Source of the DNA: Capitulum mitella
Lineage: Eukaryota; Arthropoda; Thecostraca; Pollicipedomorpha; Pollicipedidae
Assembly: GCA_030062745.1 (NCBI GenBank)
Contig: CP099839.1
Span: 28,953,451 to 29,017,450 of the forward strand
Length of the DNA: 64,000 nt
Reading direction: 5' to 3'
A program made the position numbers and the translations under genes. Shown here piece by piece: positions 22,997 through 35,506 of this stretch. Positions within the stretch are counted from its first letter, which is position 1. Each line of letters opens with the position of its first letter. Under the pieces are notes generated by a model. That model ran no database searches, had not been told where the DNA came from, and saw nothing but the letters and a program-made list of their open reading frames with translations.

Positions 22997-25900
22997 CTCA
23001 TAATGGTTATTCTTATAAATCTTGATAATAAATATTGTCATTCATTAGACTAAACAAAGCATGCGTTCAAACCAATCCGGATTTGGGAATCGACTCCTTA
23101 AACTAATTCCCAACAGCTCTGTAAATCGATTCGATTCCGATTCTGAGCCCTAAGGTGGTTCTGATTCTAATTCTGATTCTGATTCGCAGTTGCTGAACAG
23201 TAAATCGATTGTGATTCTGATTCATAAAAAGAACTGGTGAATAGAATCTATTCTGATTCGATTCCGAATGGCTTACAAGTTTGGTCACAGCAGCCTGTTG
23301 CGGTCACGCGTCGCTGTAAGTTTTCCTCAGTTAACAAAATCCGTGTCTGGACTACATTCAGATGTCATGGCGAATCGGAGGGGAAACACTACCAGCATTT
23401 TAAAAGTGAAGGAGGAGTATTGTTAGACTGTTCAGCGCAGTGAGGGGTGGTCGAGGGATCGGTCTAAATCCCCACTGTTCACTGGGCCCCCATGGCATAA
23501 GAGACACACTCAGGATGCATGCAGTTTGGCAATTCGAAATTTAAACTATTTCCATGCCAAGCAACTGAAAAAGCAGTGGTGAGGCGGGGTCAGTAGCTTC
23601 CGTTTCTAATCCTGAGCATGTGTCCACGCATGCTAGCTGTACATGTAGTCTGTAGGCATGACAGCAGAACGTCCATATACCTTTTTAGTCATTATGTTCC
23701 ATCCTTTCTTCACTTTCTTCACCTCACTGTTCCCTTAAAGATTTTGATTTCTGAGATTCATGTAGGAGACGAGGATAAATCGCCTCCGGCGGAGGTAGCC
23801 AGCGACCAATGCTGACCAATCTGAGGTCACTTCACACTTGCGTGACCTGATGCTTGATCCCTGTGTCATTCCTGACGACTTTTTGCAAGTCATGCCAAAA
23901 GGAAACGGCCGATGACGGAGTTGTAAGTCCGCACAGTACTTAAAAACCACGGCTACGGGGTAGTCTATACAGGGGCGGCGCCACGTATTTTGATTTGGGG
24001 GCTCAGAATTTTCCTGGCGCCTTCTAAGCAAAATGGGGCTTCCTCGCAGGGCGCCTCATGGGCGAGACAAATGAGCCTCGTTATCCTACAGGAGGGCATC
24101 CTGACCCGAAACAGGGCCTCCTGATTCACAACGGGACCTCCCAATCCAGCAAAGGAGCCTCCTTTTTTCTGAAAGAAGGCCTCCTGATCCAGAACAGGAG
24201 CCTCCTCATTCATACATGACCTCCTGTCCAGAAACGGGCCTCCTGATGTGCATTAGGGACCTCCTGATCCTGCAAAGGGGCCTCCTCATTGAAAAAAGAG
24301 CCTCATAGTCCAGAAAAGGGGCCTCCTGACATAAAACGTAGCCTCTTAATTCAGAACAGGGGCCTCCCAATACATAAAGGGGGCTTTCCGATCCCGCAAA
24401 GGGTTGCTCCGCGTTGTTTCAGAACAGCGCCTCCTGATACATACGGGGCCTCCTAATCCAGAACAGGGCCTCCTGATTCGTAAAGGGCCTCTTGAGCCAT
24501 CGAGCCAGCAAAGCGGCCTCTTTGACACAAAACAGGGCCTCCTGACCCGGAGCAGGGGCTACCTAATTCACATAGGGGGCCTCCTGGTCCAGGGACGGGG
24601 CCTCTTGATGCAGAAAATGGGCCTCTGAACCCGATTAATGACCAGTTCGCTCAGTTGTAGGGGGCTCATTGACCTGTATTTTGGTAACAGATGTGTCACT
24701 ACAAAACATTTAGTTTGGGTAAAAGGTGCCTCCCGTTTTTTTTTGGGGGGGGGGAAAACATACTCTTGTCCCCTCCCGCCTGCCAGGAGAGGGGAGAACT
24801 GCCTCCTGCTCCCCTGATGCGCCGCCCCTGAATCTACAGATCACATAAATAAATCGTCCAAGAGCCAATAGCCCGCTTCCATGACACTAGCACATCCAGA
24901 CTTCCCTTTAAATCCCGATTTCCGAGGTCATGGAAACACATCTTTTAGCAAACTGGATTGGATTTCCAAATCTGAACTGAACAAGTTTTCCCGAAGAAAT
25001 GCGGATTTCCTGTGAACTGATAGCATACGGCAGCATTATGCACCGCGTTTGTTTTGGGGTTCTGCAACGGCGAATCTCGCGCCGAACTCAATTTCTTGTC
25101 TGTTAGTTGTTTGTTGGTAAAAAAACAAATAAAGATAAAAAAACGATGAATTCGAACAGCGACGTTCTCCAATCTCACACACACCACCAACCCGCACAAG
25201 AACTCAATCCATACGGTAATCTACCATGGAATGTATTTCCTCACGCCCTAAAGGAAAATGTCAATCACGCGCTATAACTGGCAGCCCGGATTTCCTGCGT
25301 ATGGTCATGGAAACGCCTCTTAAAACTCCGATTTCCCTCCCACGCAAATCCGACTTGTAATCCAACTCTGTCAAAGAAACGGAGCTTATAAATCGTGTAA
25401 ATAAATCGCACGTAAGTAAATTAATCGCCCTTGAGTCTATAGCCCCGTCCCATGTCACTAACAAATACGGATTACCTTTCAAATCCCGATTCCAAAGGCC
25501 ATGGAAACACCCGTTTAAGCAAACCGAATTGGAATGCCGAATTCGGAATGAAAAGATTTCCCGAAGAAATGGGGATTTCTCGTGAATTAGAAGATTATGG
25601 TGGCATTATGCACCGCACTGGTTTGTTTTGGTGTCCTGCGAAAGCGGAGCTAGCGTTGAACCCAATTCCTTGTCTGTTGGCGGCTTGTTGGTGTAAAAAA
25701 CGATAAACTGGCATTAGGATGTACTCACACTCACAAAACACCAAAACACATCAAGGTAACTGAAATTCGCGCATATCAACTTTTACGCTGTGCTACTCTT
25801 TAATTTTGTGTGTAGTGATGGTGGTCGGAGAGGGTGTTGGCTCGACTCTCCGTAATTTTGGGGCTGGGGACCTGGTTGACTGTCGCCAAGCGCTGCAAGG

Positions 25901-28900
25901 ACGGGAATGAAAAACACCGAAAAATGCGTTACGTGATTGATGGACAGCCCCTATACTCATCTTGTATGACGTCATACGATCTGACCTATGGCGACTTGGT
26001 CAACTATTTTTTGTCAAAAGGTGGCTGTGCCGTTCAGGCAGTGTACTGAAAATTTGGGCTGCAGATTTTTATCGTTCGAAGGCTATGCCGGAAAAAAACA
26101 TAGAAGAAATGACCCCAGAAACTCCTGGGATAAAAAGCAGGTTATCTGACAGCCTTCAAAAATCCTGCACCTGCCTCTGACATTAATTACAACGTAACAG
26201 TGTAATGCCCTGAGCCGGTACTGCATTTCGGTATACGGGCATGGAGCGCAAAAAAACTGTTCCGGACGCAAAAACCAAATATTAACGACACAGTACAAGT
26301 AATTATATTAAGTGTCTGTATGTTTCGGATCTTTCTGCGAAACCGGCCTGGGCGGGAGAAGAGATCTTGCCACCTTATGCATGACGCTCTGTACCTGCTA
26401 CAGAAAATACGCCATCTGCGCGAACCTGCGGCGCAGGCCAGTGCGTTTCCGAACAAGACAGAGACCCGTGACAGGTCCATAAGAAAGGTCCATCTTCTGC
26501 ATATCCTACGCTCTCGCACCGAGGTGGGCAGGATACGTTTCTGCTACTGCGGGTGCCGATGTCGCGTTTCGGCCACCATCTCGCGGATAAGAGGTTTGGT
26601 TTTAATAGCCACCGCGCATTGTGGATGACCTCAGTAAGAGGCCAAGTCTGAGTATGAGAAAATATGCATTGGGCAAGAGATGAAACTGCCATTGTTCAAA
26701 ATAGCATAACATAAGACAGAACACACCTTTGGATGCCCTATCTGGTTTTCGATACTTTTTGCAGAGTGATATAATTGCTGCCTTCTTTGAAGGTGCTGTT
26801 CACAAAGTGGCAGGGCAAGCAAACAGCTACGAATTTTGCCTTGTGCACATATATGAGGTGCACTTTCGACATTACCATCTAGACAGTATATTGTCAGGGA
26901 TATCTTTACCTGTCAGTTGTCATGTACAAGAAAGTTCAATACTTAGCTCCCTTGAATTCCTTTTACCAACAGTTTCATATTGGGCCTGGAATGGGAGCAT
27001 GGGCAGCATTGGGCACTGTTCTCATCACATAAATTCAACCAAAATCACAGGTGCATCACAATCACAAAATCACAAAATCACAGGTGCAATCACAGGTTTG
27101 GGAATTTCAAATGAAAGCAAAAGCTCAGCAACATTTTGGCAAATACCTAGTCTAACAATGGAAACAAACCCATGTAGGTTTCCATTGCTTTGTTGCTTTG
27201 TTGCTTTCCATTTCCATTTTCCACTGCCCAACCAGTTTTTTAGCAGCTCATCTAAACAAAGATGCATCTTCATATTCAACTGCTCCTGCAATACATGTCT
27301 GGAAAAAAGTGAATAAGAGCAAAAGCCAACTTAGGTTTTTGCTTCCCATTTAAAAACCTACTAGGTTATGTAACTGCCACCACCAACCTTGCCAATACCA
27401 AAAGTTATTAAAGTATAGTTACATAGGTAAAGTTATTATATGGCAAAGTTATGCCAGTATTAAGAGTTGTACACCAAACTTTAGGTCCTCAAAATAAATC
27501 TCACAGGAGTTTAGGTGTGAGGCAATGGCAAAGACAAGATATGTTGAAAAATGGTTTGAAAACAGTTTTTTTCAGGGAGAGCCTTTCTCCCCCTTCTACT
27601 TTCTCCAAAGTTAAATAATCATATTTCTGTTTCAATATGTAGGATTTGATGCAATTTTTCCAAACAACATTTAGTTTTGGCTACCAACTCCAACCATGCC
27701 TGGGGCATAACCAGTGTCTGATAGGGCTCTAACCAGAACTCAGGACTTTTGGTACTTTGGTTCACAAAATTCAACTTTTACCAGATGAAGGGCATCACTC
27801 CATCATCCCCCCCCACTCCTTCAGGTTTTCCTTGCACAGCCAGCCAATGACCCATTCAGTAAAACTCACTATTTGTACCTCTGCCATTGATAAGAACTGT
27901 CATCAATGGTGGAAAACATGACTTTAAGCACTGGAAAACAACAATATGGAACAACATTTATATCCGACCTTTCATTGACCCCAACCTGATTCAAGGCAGA
28001 AAACAATCACTGGGTATGACAACTGAAACCAAGGCACTAAAAACACATGGTATGCATGTCATTTTGCTACGAAAACTTACACCATGACAATGGAGACCAC
28101 AAAATGTGATATTCTCTTTCATAGTGATATAAAGTACCCCGAAGGGGTTCAACCATGCATCAAGTGAAAAAAATGAAAAATTCTACATGCTCATTTTGTC
28201 ATCACACTATCTGGGCAAATGGTTGTAACCAGACCTCTCTCATCCAGCTGGCACAAGAAAATTATTCAGTCCTGCAGGGGTTAATCAAAGCAGTCCTGCT
28301 ACCTTCAATGAGGGATAACATGTCAAACATGAAGATATCAAGGCATGAAAAATACACATAATGCTTCATTTAAACAATGAAGGAATTCTGTATATCAGAG
28401 TTCTTTATAGCAAGCATTAGTATCTGAATCTAGTAATACACACTGGCAGGCAACAGACTGACATCTCACCATTCAACTCTGTCTGGACATCAGCATAGAT
28501 AGTTGTGAGCTCTGCCAGCAGCTGGGCAGTCTCCTGAACAGCCCTGTTTTCATCACGCAAGGACCACTTGACCAGGTCCTGAGCAGCTCGACCCTGAGAT
28601 GTCACCAAGCCATGGTGAGCAGCCCTCACTGTACGCAGCTCTGAGATAAGCATCTTCAGCTCAGCGTGCCTGCTGCTGATGGTGCGTAGCCGTACACCAC
28701 TTCTGAAACCCAAGACAAAGCACATCATCCATTAAGCAGAATGAGGCAGAACACAAATTTGTACCTTCTGGACTTGGCTGCAATTACAGGTATTATCATG
28801 ACTAAGATATGCCTCATATCACCACAAATTGTAGTCATGCACATGGGCAAAAAAATTATTTTGACAGTCATGGCTGTTAATAAAATGCACAAAAACATGT

Positions 28901-29505
28901 AGTGAACAAACAAGGACAACCACGGGCACACCCACAAAGGTAGCTAGAGCAAGCTTAAGCCCTCAAAACTTGAAAACTATTCAAATTTTAGCTGCCTTGT
29001 TTTTGAGTTTTAGATATCTCCATATGCTTACATTCTTCACATATAAGGAAATGTGAAGTTTCCAGTCTCAAGAGGGCCAAGGTTCCATTGCCCATTCCCT
29101 CCCCTCGGCTATGCCGGACAGCCCTCCAACCAAATTTGCTTCAACATGAGTCTTGCTGGACACATTTATTGCCAAGGTAGTACCAGTTTCGCACTCCATA
29201 CCATTTTGAATGCCAAGAAGGAAATCATACAGACCTTCTTAAGGTAGCTCTGTCCATTTTCCTAATAAGGGCCGTGTGGCGTGACAACAGTAGCCATTCA
29301 AAGTGAAGAAGTCAGCATCGCCCCCTGCACATGCCGATACTGATCTATCACATCAATTTACATCTATCCACCGTTTATGGAAGATCACGCATAGGAAATA
29401 GCCCATAATCGAGGACAAGAAAATGGTAAACTGATACCCTCTCAGGTATTGCACCACATGTCGCCGCACAGGATGACTGAGAGCCCCGCGCGCACGTTCA
29501 GACAT
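19982..29505 (-). CDS. BAR-type coiled-coil protein resembling eisosome Pil1/Lsp1 (six exons)
   Basis: Exons in reading order: 29505-29438, 28702-28470, 22556-22347, 22091-21906, 20806-20620, 20156-19982. All junction phases fit (2, 1, 1, 1, 2) and the total, 1059 nt, gives 352 aa plus TAG. Residues about 30-235 are helical and charged, like a BAR domain. AAQDLVKWSL, then a long helix, a KKAAPQERAQAEAKL turn and LSDAYLDLAHKTHLVFEAH follow, in order and spacing, yeast Pil1 (AAKQLSIWGL, a DPQSP turn, IIEHSEKIALIAGYGKALL). Fungal Pil1 (339 aa) is a BAR protein that builds plasma-membrane furrows. The tail (about 236-352) is Pro/Ser/Gly/Arg-rich, with PPPPY at 265-269, a WW-domain ligand. Alternative family: FAM92/CIBAR. 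The first exon is the least certain; it rests on phase and one ATG. Intron 2 is 5.9 kb and repeat-filled. Confidence 0.8.
20276..20294 (+). other. tRNA T-arm-like sequence (B-box)
   Basis: gtggttcgaatccacac forms a perfect 5-bp T-stem around TTCGAAT in an intron of the Pil1-like gene. No matching A-box or full cloverleaf is found upstream, so I call it a tRNA-derived SINE relic or chance, not a tRNA gene. Confidence 0.3.
22908..22994. repeat. Compound microsatellite (CACG/CA)n-(TA)n
   Basis: CA and CGCA units give way to about 46 bp of uninterrupted TA. It lies in intron 2 of the minus-strand Pil1-like gene. Confidence 0.97.
24000..24640. repeat. Degenerate minisatellite, unit about gggcctcctgatccagaacag
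   Basis: More than 20 irregular units of 22-30 bp, each with a gggcctcct core followed by a variable gatccagaac-like spacer. Related gggcctc arrays occur at about 36340-37010, 41555-41610 and 53945-54130. The units are too diverged to give one clean period. Confidence 0.8.
24840..25145. repeat. Dispersed repeat, copy 1 of 2 (direct)
   Basis: Matches 25410-25707 in the same orientation with roughly one change in five bases. Shared blocks include ggtcatggaaacac, tttcccgaagaaatg and cattatgcaccgc. Neither copy has a long frame. Confidence 0.75.
25410..25707. repeat. Dispersed repeat, copy 2 of 2 (direct)
   Basis: Second copy of the 24840-25145 repeat about 570 bp downstream. The two may be the ends of a decayed longer element, or a simple duplication; the intervening sequence decides nothing. 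Confidence 0.75.
25708..28469. other. Repeat-poor part of intron 2 of the Pil1-like gene
   Basis: AT-rich intron sequence. A short ATCACA simple repeat is at about 27043-27085. I see no exon or element boundary. Confidence 0.45.
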
Positions 29506-31180
29506 GAGCCCTTTGTTTACTTCGGCAGTCAGCTGTGGAATGATCGTAAGGAATTTGGCCGCTCTGTCTCAGAAGGCTGTAACTATAGTTGGTCGGGACG
29601 TAGAAATTCAAATTAATAACGCAATTATCATGTACTATATCATAAAAAGTTACATAAATTTCCTTTTAGATTTTGAAGCTTAGATTTGGAGGTCGCCGTC
29701 TGTCATTTTTTGAGGGCGCTGTTGGGTATTTTTCGTCAAAATCCTTATTTTGAGCATGAAAAGAAATTTCCAACTTCATAAAAGTATTTTTTGGATTCTC
29801 CGTATGCAGCTTAATTACAGATGCAATTTTTGCGGTGTTATCATGTATAATGAAGCTGTTTCTTTACATTTCCCGTAAGGATTTCAAGGCACCCGCTCGC
29901 AGCGTCATCTATTGATTGGAAGAACAACATTTGAGCCAAATTCACTTTCCCGGCTGCTCAGACCTGCAGAAGGGCCCAACAGAAGGGCCCAGCCAGGATT
30001 TTTTATGGGGAAAACTCATTGAGAACCGGGAGCATACGAAAACCGCCTACTGAAAAGACGATGAGCAATGCATGTCACTAAAGAAGAAACAAGGGCCCTG
30101 CCCCCTCCCTCTTGCCGTTCCGGTTACTCCACATGCGCTGAAATGGAACTATGGCAGGTTAACTTCATGGACGGTGGGTTGGAAATGAGTAAGCAGGGTT
30201 GCGTGCCCCACAAATCTAACTGCAGCAGCTTGAACCGCACCTCGACCAACCCAGCTAGTGTAAAATATTTCGCCTGCCATGGCTCGGGGTTGCTCTGCGG
30301 TCGGCATTGAGAGGACCAAGAGGATGGGCGCGAGCGCCATCTTTTGTGCATGACCGGCACCAGGGGTGCCTCATTCAAGCGCCCGCCGCCAGGCGGCGGT
30401 CGCCTCGGGCGCCTTGCGGCTGACATCGGTGGAACCGCTGTCAGCCGCCAGGCAGCGATGGGCGCTGCATGAGGTGCCTGGGATGCTGCTGCCAGGCTAG
30501 GCGCATGCACCAACGGGATCATGACCATGACCCGTCCCGTTGTAAGCGCAATGTATCGGGTCGCGTCCGGCTTTCGCGACTGCCCGGGTCGCGAATGCCC
30601 GGCTTTCGGGGTACTCCGCACCGTGGCCTCCTTAGGGTAGGTCCTGGGACTGGGGATAAATTGTGGGCTTGGGCCTTTAAGGGTGGGGCTTCCTTGCTCA
30701 TTCTGAGCGTATGAAACGTAATTATTTGCACTGGCTAAGTGTACAGTTTGATTGGTTCGGTTTTCTGATTGTTTCTTCCTTGCTACTGTTAATTTCGAGC
30801 GTTACGTTTGGAACTCGTGATCTTATTCCCCCCATCCCATGTACAGTTCAATTCATGACTGTGTCGCTGTGCTTCCAATTTTTCCGATCACTGATTGGAA
30901 CGTCACAACGAAAAATGTGTAATATACTGTCATGTGTGAAGACGGTGTTTCCCCTCCTTAGTGAGGGGTGCCGGGGCTACTCTGCGGTGAGCGCGACACA
31001 ACAGTATGTACCGGATCGCACGTAACGACGGGGTGGCAGGCGAGCGAGACTGGGATACCGATGCTTTTGGCTCCCAGTGACGAGTTCGACCGACGACTCA
31101 CTGCGGAGGGTAGAGCGGCGCCAGGCGGTGCAAAACGCTGTTTGATGGTGTGATGCCGACCGATCCTGGACCCGTTTTAG
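29506..31180. other. Upstream flank of the Pil1-like gene; no gene seen
   Basis: The promoter of the minus-strand gene should lie here. A GC-rich repeat with 'ggggtactccgcaccgtggcctcctt' (about 30350-30640) recurs at about 31960-32165. No protein family is recognised in the open frames. Confidence 0.4.
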
Positions 31181-31189
31181 ACCAGCACT

Positions 31190-31570
31190 ATCTTACTGGG
31201 TCCCATATGGGCCCCATGTGGGCTGCTATCTCGGCCCTGTCTGGGCTACCCATATGAGATCCAGCAACTTTTGTTGCCCTTTTCTGCCGGGACCCAGATG
31301 GAGAGCCCCCATGGGCTCCAGATTGGCCGATAAGTTGGTCCAGTTTGGGTCCCACTCGGGTCAGTATGGATCCTCTATGGGGTCCATATGGATCCTTTGT
31401 GGGCTATCCTGCATGGGTTCAGCATGGGCTCTGAATGGTTCCTGTGTGATTTCAATATGGGCCCTGAATAGGTCCTATATGGGCTCGTCATGGGTTCTCA
31501 ACAGGCCCTATCGATACTCAGCACAGGTTCTTATAATGGGTCCTATGTAGGCTGCATATGGGTTTAGTAT
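31190..31570. repeat. Degenerate tandem repeat, unit about tatgggctc / tatgggtcc
   Basis: About 25 loosely repeated words of 14-18 bp containing (c)atatgggctc, tatgggtcc or catgggctc. The open frame over it, rich in Met-Gly-Ser-Trp, follows from the repeat and is not evidence of a gene. Confidence 0.8.
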
Positions 31571-32389
31571 CGTTGCTGTGTAGGCGTAGTACTGACCTTA
31601 TACTATACGACGGGCAATTATGGATTCATGATTGTTTCATGGTGGCCCTTTCGTTGGTTACCGAGCATATTCTTGATGTACGCCAGCTTGATGGCTTCTA
31701 TCTTTTGTTCTTTGAGTGTTGTTCGCCGATTCATTGTAAGGAATTTTGTTGCATTCATCTAGTCATTTCATTCATCTCGCCATTCATGGCATTAAGATGT
31801 ATCGTCTGATAGCAAGGGAGTAGCCAGGGGCGGGCCCTTGGAGCCGAAAATTTAGTTTTTCTGCATACACAAAGAAAGAAAGGTAAATAACAATTGCCAG
31901 AACTTGGAGAGAAGTCCCCCAAAATCCAAGGCGTTTTTGTAAAGTTCATCCGGCCACAGTTCCGTGAGCGGCTTCGTACGGCCGGGAGCGCTGGAACGCC
32001 GCCGCTACCGCCGCTAGAGGGTGAAAGTCTCGGCCAGTGTGACCACCAGGGGGCGGCAACGGCGGTGTCCCGGCAATGCGGCCGCCAGACGGTGTCCGCG
32101 GTAGAATCCCGGCCATCGGGGCACTCCGCACCGTGGCTTCTTTGGGGTAGGTCATGTGGATGTCGGGCCAAAGAGGGTCTCAAGATTTTGGGGTTGGGGT
32201 TTTCCCTGCGTAAATGTAGGCACCGTGAATGTGAGTGTGTTAGAATCGAACGCATCGTCTTGAATGCAAAGATTGGCTGTACATTTCTTTAGCTGCAACG
32301 TGTTGAGTTATCTTTTCTCCTTCGTGCGGGGTGCCGAGGCTGTCCTACGGTGAACGAGCATTCATTCCCTACCCCGGCTGCTAGTAACT

Positions 32390-32566
32390 ACCGTGTGGCA
32401 GGCGGTTAAAGAGTAAATGTTGCTACACCCGGAGGTGGCGTCTGTTGATTAAGACCCTTCGCCTTGTTACGCGCCTGGCCAGCTTGTGACAAGGGGAAGT
32501 GTCTTAATCAACAGACGCCACCTCCGGGTGTAGCAACATTTACTCTTTAACCGCCTGCCACACGGT
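32390..32566. repeat. Perfect 66-bp inverted repeat (hairpin)
   Basis: Positions 32390-32455 and 32501-32566 are exact reverse complements, 66 of 66. Pairing resumes inside the 45-bp spacer (cttcgccttgt against acaaggggaag), leaving a short loop. No coding frame crosses it. It could be a foldback element, a hairpin RNA source, or a very recent inversion product. Confidence 0.95.
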
Positions 32567-34390
32567 CAGCTTTGAGAGATTAGATTCGTCCTCACCACAT
32601 CCTTGTCAAAATCCTGGCTACGTCCAAGCATGGTAAGCACTATCTAAGTTTCACAGCTCAGTTTCGCATTTGCTTTCCTGTAAGAGGGCGATACAACTGT
32701 ATAGGTGATGCTACCCCTCGTCCCACTTACCCTTGTCCATTCGCCGTGCCGGGCGGGAAAAGCCGAATCTGTCGGGAATGCTTTAGTGTCATTGTTGCCC
32801 GCATCGTGGCGCCACATGCCGTTTTCCGAAGACGTCCTCGCGACACAACGGACGTAATCGCCGCGGGAGCACCACCGCTGGCTGGCAAAGGAGTTACTCC
32901 GCCACTGGTCCGTTGATTCACCCATGACTTCTATACAGACTGTCATGTCTTTCCTATGTATATTCCAAAGCAGCGCGTCAATTTTTCCCAAGTCCTTACG
33001 TCCAGTGGGATTGTCAGTTATGAAACAGAAAAAGCCAAAGATTGGAACTTAGCTTTGGAACTTAACGTAGTAGTTGTCACTGAAAAAGAAAGCCAATGCA
33101 TGTAGCATAATGCATTTCTCAGTAAAAGTTTTTACGTTCTCACATCCGTAGAAAAAAACTAGTTTGTTGTGCGAACGTATATAGATGATAGTCATCAAGC
33201 TCCTGCTACGTATTCACTGAACATTATTGACAATGAACTTTGAAAATAAAAGTCTGAAACTATATAAATGAGCTTTGTTAACAATGTCTAAACAATGACC
33301 ACATATACATGATTTAAGAAATACAAATATGTTTAATGCACCAAACAAATGACCTGCATATACCAAGAGACTCAGAGCAGCCATTGCTGATGCACCAGGT
33401 TTCGTAGGTTTCGTGTTTTTCCCGTTTTGGTAGACACCAAATATGGCGCTGGACATTCTTACTGCTGCTGCATTTTCTTAGTTCGTAAAGCTCTAATTGG
33501 CTTCTTAAAATATTTCACTAAAGCGAACTAACAAAGCCAGTCGGGGAGAGGGACGGTTAGGGCCTATCAATGAGTATGTGTACTTTTTCAAGAAAGACTT
33601 TTTGATGGAAGAAGCCCTTGCCAGAGTATCAAGCTGGTTGTAGCAGGTTTTAACATTATGATCCTGGTAGCGAATATAATGACAACATAATGACACGCAT
33701 ATAACAGATGGCAATTCTTTAATGATATAGACGACGTTCGCATCACCCGGGGCGCTGATGCAAGGAAGTAACGGCCAGCCTGTAAACGCAGCGCGTTAAA
33801 GCAGGCAGCGTTCAAGGATACTATTTTACTTACAGTGAGTCACCGGGAGGTCAGAGCGCCTGTTCCCGCGTGGCGCGCTGCGATCGCTTGCCGTCGCGGT
33901 CTCTTCAACCGCTGGGAAACTGTTCTCTGTATGTTCCTTTCTGGTGGCGTCACCAGTCAAACGATTCCACTTAATGGCCCCTGCGGACATAATTAATCTC
34001 TGATTACTCCTCAGAGGTCACATCTCTCGGCATTCAATGCCGAGAAAAAGACAAATGAATGTTTCTGCCGAAACAATGCAAATGAAAGTTAATGTCCACG
34101 GTATTAAACAGTGTCCACAACAAGCGGCGCAGTGTAAAGAGTAATGAGGCCACGACTGGCTGATGAGGCCACAGTAATGAGGCCAAGGTGGCACCAAGGG
34201 GGCCATGGCCCTCTTGGGGCCGAAAATGTAACGTTGCTTTAAGCGCCGAAACTGAAAATATGTGCAAATTACGGAAACTCAAGAATAAAGTGGACAGAAT
34301 CCAGGGAGTTTTCAGTTTTAAGGGGGTTGCGTTTGTCTTGGCCTCCTCCATGCCAAAATCTCGACTATGCTCTTGACATTTTTGTGTGTC
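32567..34390. other. Intergenic; one doubtful small frame
   Basis: No supported gene. On the minus strand, 33456-33214 encodes an 80-codon frame starting MSSAIFGVYQNG with a hydrophobic stretch (AALSLLVYAG). It has no family match that I know and no splice or polyadenylation support. Everything else is AT-rich and stop-dense. Confidence 0.35.
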
Positions 34391-35411
34391 CCACTAAAAT
34401 GCCAAAACCATGTGGCCGGCGACAGGTGGTGAGAGGTGGCTCTCTCTCCTTTCCTCTCTCCCGCGGTGTTCCGCAGGGGTCCATTGTCGGTCCTATCCTC
34501 TTCAGTATCCCCACGAACGACCTTCCAACCTATCTGCCTGATGGACGTCTAGTATCCTATGCCGATGACACCCAGCTGCTAGACTCTGCACATCCTGATC
34601 ATTTATCCACCCTGAAATCCCGGCAAGAAGAGAGTCTCCTTGCCGTCCAATCCTACTTTACATCCAACTTCTTGAAAATAAATCCATCCAAAACAACCCT
34701 GCTCCTTGTCGGCACAGCCCATAACCTCAAGAAGACTGCATCCTTCCATCTTAACTTTGCCGGCCACATACTAACCCCTTCTTCGTCCGTGAAGATGCTG
34801 AGGGTCACTATTGACAACTCCTTGCCCTGGGAGGAGCACATATCCAAGGTTACCAAAAAGTGCAACTCCATCCTTCTCTGTTTGTATATGTCACCACCTT
34901 ACGCCAGAGGTCCTGATACTCCTAATCCAATCACATGTTTTCCCCCACATCCTTTCTGCCTTTCGGTCTTGGGCGGGGCCGCGTCGTGCCACCTTAGCAG
35001 AGTTTAGAGGGTGGTGAACTTTGGAGCCAGGATCGTCTCCAGGGCTCGTAAGCGGGATTCGATGTCTGTGACCTCGAGAGCGCTAGGCTGGCGCACCATA
35101 CGTGGCCTAGTTGCTAGACGCGACAGCACTGGTGTCTTCCGAGCCCTTAACGACGTGCTCTGGTGGCGGTCCGGTCCCTGTTCACTCGACGTACCTCTGT
35201 GTCCCAGCGTGCCACCTGGGCGTCGGCGGCCGACGCCCTGGAGCCACCGGCTTTCCGTCTGTCTGTGGACTGCAGGGCTTTTTCGTATCGTCCTGGAACC
35301 GCCTGCCGCCGGACATCACCACTCCTCAAACCCGTGGAGAGCTTGTACGCAAACTTGACGAACTACCTCGTACATCTTGACGTGCCTGACTGCCTAGTTT
35401 TATCTGTATGA
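34390..35411 (+). pseudogene. LINE reverse-transcriptase fragment (non-LTR, L2/CR1-like)
   Basis: The frame carries GVPQGSIVGPILFSIPTNDLP, then the catalytic YADDTQLL box, NFLKINPSKTTLLLVG and the LRVTIDNSLPWEEHI thumb region. These are blocks typical of non-LTR retrotransposons. After 34900 the frame shifts at least twice. The terminal FSYRPGTACRRTSP-LLKP piece is the usual C-terminal 'FSYRAPxxWNxLP' block. A tail of (ctgaa)-like repeats near 35480-35506 may be the element's 3' end. The 5' half is missing. Clade choice is tentative. Confidence 0.85.
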
Positions 35412-35506
35412 CTATTGCGCGTGTGCTGCACCGAAATGACTAGAATCAAATAGCAATCCACGCGGTGGACAGATTCGTCAATAGACTGAACTGACTGAAC
35501 TGAACC

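Noticed and set aside
24840..25707. Pair of long terminal repeats of a retrovirus-like element
   Set aside because: Copies lack TG…CA ends, a primer-binding site and any gag or pol frame between them.
33214..33456. 80-codon minus-strand frame MSSAIFGVYQNG
   Set aside because: Plausible start and one hydrophobic segment, but no homology, splice site or polyadenylation signal to support it.
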